Program-made: the position numbers and the translations under genes
Shown: positions 62,691-64,000 of the stretch, in pieces
Numbering within the stretch: the stretch's first letter is position 1
How the letters are laid out: every line of letters starts with the position of its first letter
The notes under the pieces: model-generated
The model's database searches: none
Told to the model about the DNA's origin: nothing
The model's input: the letters and a program-made list of their open reading frames with translations, nothing else
Assembly: GCA_026417415.1 (NCBI GenBank)
Contig: JAOADG010000037.1
Span: forward strand, 124,001-188,000
Reading direction: 5' to 3'
Length of the DNA: 64,000 bases
Origin: a bacterium
GTDB lineage: Bacteria; Electryoneota; JAOADG01

Positions 62691-64000
62691 AGTCAATGGT
62701 TCGTTTAGAATTAGGAGGCATTGTAAATACAATTTCTAAGGTCGTAGCATCTTTTCTAACAATATCCTCTAAAAAATTGGACTTAGGACTATTTTGAACT
62801 TCCCAATTGCCATAAAATTTTTCTAAAATTCGATATCGTATTGTCTTTTTTTCTGAATGTTGTATCTCGTAATGATATCGTTCCAATATACTACCATTGC
62901 TTGTTTTTTTCGTTTCTACTTTGGATTTTTGTACTGTAGCGGTTACAACTTGATTGACTAAAATAGAAAAGGAACCATTAGGAAAGACGAAGGGAGCATA
63001 TCCCTCACCACAGAAAATTTCTTTTCCTTGGTATTCAGAGTAAAGGGAGATTTCGCCCCAAGCAAGAGTTCGTTGAACAGGCAAAGAAGGGGTAATATGC
63101 CAATAACTCTGAATAATGGTTTGATTGGGGCTAGGTGAGGAAATGATATATTCCTCTTGAATTTGTGTAGGAATTTTATCCAGATAGGGTACTAGAAGGG
63201 CTTGTCGCGAAAGAAAGGTAACGGGTTCTTGCAAAGAATATACTTGAAAACCACTTTGAGTGAACTGTGATGTTTCAAATCCTAAATTCTTTGCAAACTT
63301 AAAATCAAAATATTGAGATTGGTCAGTTGAAAGATAAGGGTAACCAGCAACTAAACGTACACTATCCGCAATAAAATTTGTGTAAGATGTGTTTTCAATG
63401 GAAAAGTTGCTACTAAGCAAACCATTGTTGTCACTATTGCGAACTATTCGGTGATTACTACGCCAATTTAGCCCATTCACTACATAACGAATCCGAATCG
63501 GGAATTTTCCTGAAACTTCAGAAGTATAATTCCAGACCGCCGAAGTAATGCTTTTCTTTGATACTTGATTTCCATCAAAGGTTACCCATCCTAAACTATT
63601 CTTTTCGTAAAAATCAACATGATCAACCGTTGTATCCGATTGGATGATTAAATGATCATCGGTTACGCTTAACAATTTCCCTTCTATTCGGTCACGTCCA
63701 CTAAAAAAACTTACCCAACTACCAATGGATTCTAAAAACATTGCTTCTAAAGACATATTATCTGGAAAAAATTGAATGGATTTTGTCGTTAACCCACGTA
63801 TAGGTGGAACACCTTCAATTTGGAGAGTAGAAACAAACAAACCACTAAAAAGTCCTTCAAAACGATAAGAACGGTTCCCTTTTTCAATTTCCACAGTACG
63901 TGTATCTTCAACCAGAACCAAATCACGCTGATAGATTGTTAAATGAATTCCGCTGTAGCAGAGTTGGTGTAGTAAAGCGGTGGCTAAGCAGACAAATAGA
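62668..64000 (-). CDS. DUF4139 domain-containing protein (N-terminus runs past the window edge)
   Basis: NYTSEVSGKFPIRIRYVVNGLNWRSNHRIV, FSIENTSYTNFIADSVRLVAGYP; frame stays open to base 64000 with a signal-peptide-like segment upstream of the listed start. Confidence 0.85.
   Translation of the reverse strand, partial: LFVCLATALLHQLCYSGIHLTIYQRDLVLVEDTRTVEIEKGNRSYRFEGLFSGLFVSTLQIEGVPPIRGLTTKSIQFFPDNMSLEAMFLESIGSWVSFFSGRDRIEGKLLSVTDDHLIIQSDTTVDHVDFYEKNSLGWVTFDGNQVSKKSITSAVWNYTSEVSGKFPIRIRYVVNGLNWRSNHRIVRNSDNNGLLSSNFSIENTSYTNFIADSVRLVAGYPYLSTDQSQYFDFKFAKNLGFETSQFTQSGFQVYSLQEPVTFLSRQALLVPYLDKIPTQIQEEYIISSPSPNQTIIQSYWHITPSLPVQRTLAWGEISLYSEYQGKEIFCGEGYAPFVFPNGSFSILVNQVVTATVQKSKVETKKTSNGSILERYHYEIQHSEKKTIRYRILEKFYGNWEVQNSPKSNFLEDIVRKDATTLEIVFTMPPNSKRTIDYEIVYQP

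Overview
The window is a dense, mostly housekeeping stretch of an AT-rich, LPS-bearing bacterial chromosome. A type IX secretion (T9SS) C-terminal sorting domain on one ORF and the overall gene content suggest the Bacteroidota/Chlorobiota (Ignavibacteria/Kapabacteria-like) branch; this is inference, with no 16S in view. Recognised blocks: ruvB(partial)-queA-ispDF-dedA-gltX-ddl; ahcY with a structured leader; a T9SS-CTD c-heme protein with yceI; clpC; lolD-lolC/E; a K+-dependent-type membrane pyrophosphatase; a TamA/BamA-like plus TamB pair with hslR; a complete tol-pal operon; kdsC-lptC-lptA-lptB-rpoN; ppdK; an MGMT-like ATL; gatC-kdsB-pyrG; an rRNA methyltransferase, an HDAC-like hydrolase, folB-folK and a dNK; hutI; a GAF-GGDEF cyclase; and glgA followed by a run of large cell-envelope genes. 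That run holds a possible SprA-like beta-barrel, an Omp85 protein and a HELTH-peptidase/beta-propeller/Omp85 fusion. It faces a subtilase, PD40 lipoprotein and DUF4139 group on the other strand. No CRISPR array, IS element, prophage, tRNA or rRNA was seen. The best candidates for something undescribed are the ahcY leader RNA (9471-9646), which has its own sigma70-like promoter and mutually exclusive helices, and the outer-membrane cluster at 51.2-60.3 kb. Functional names come from reading the translations; no database search was run.
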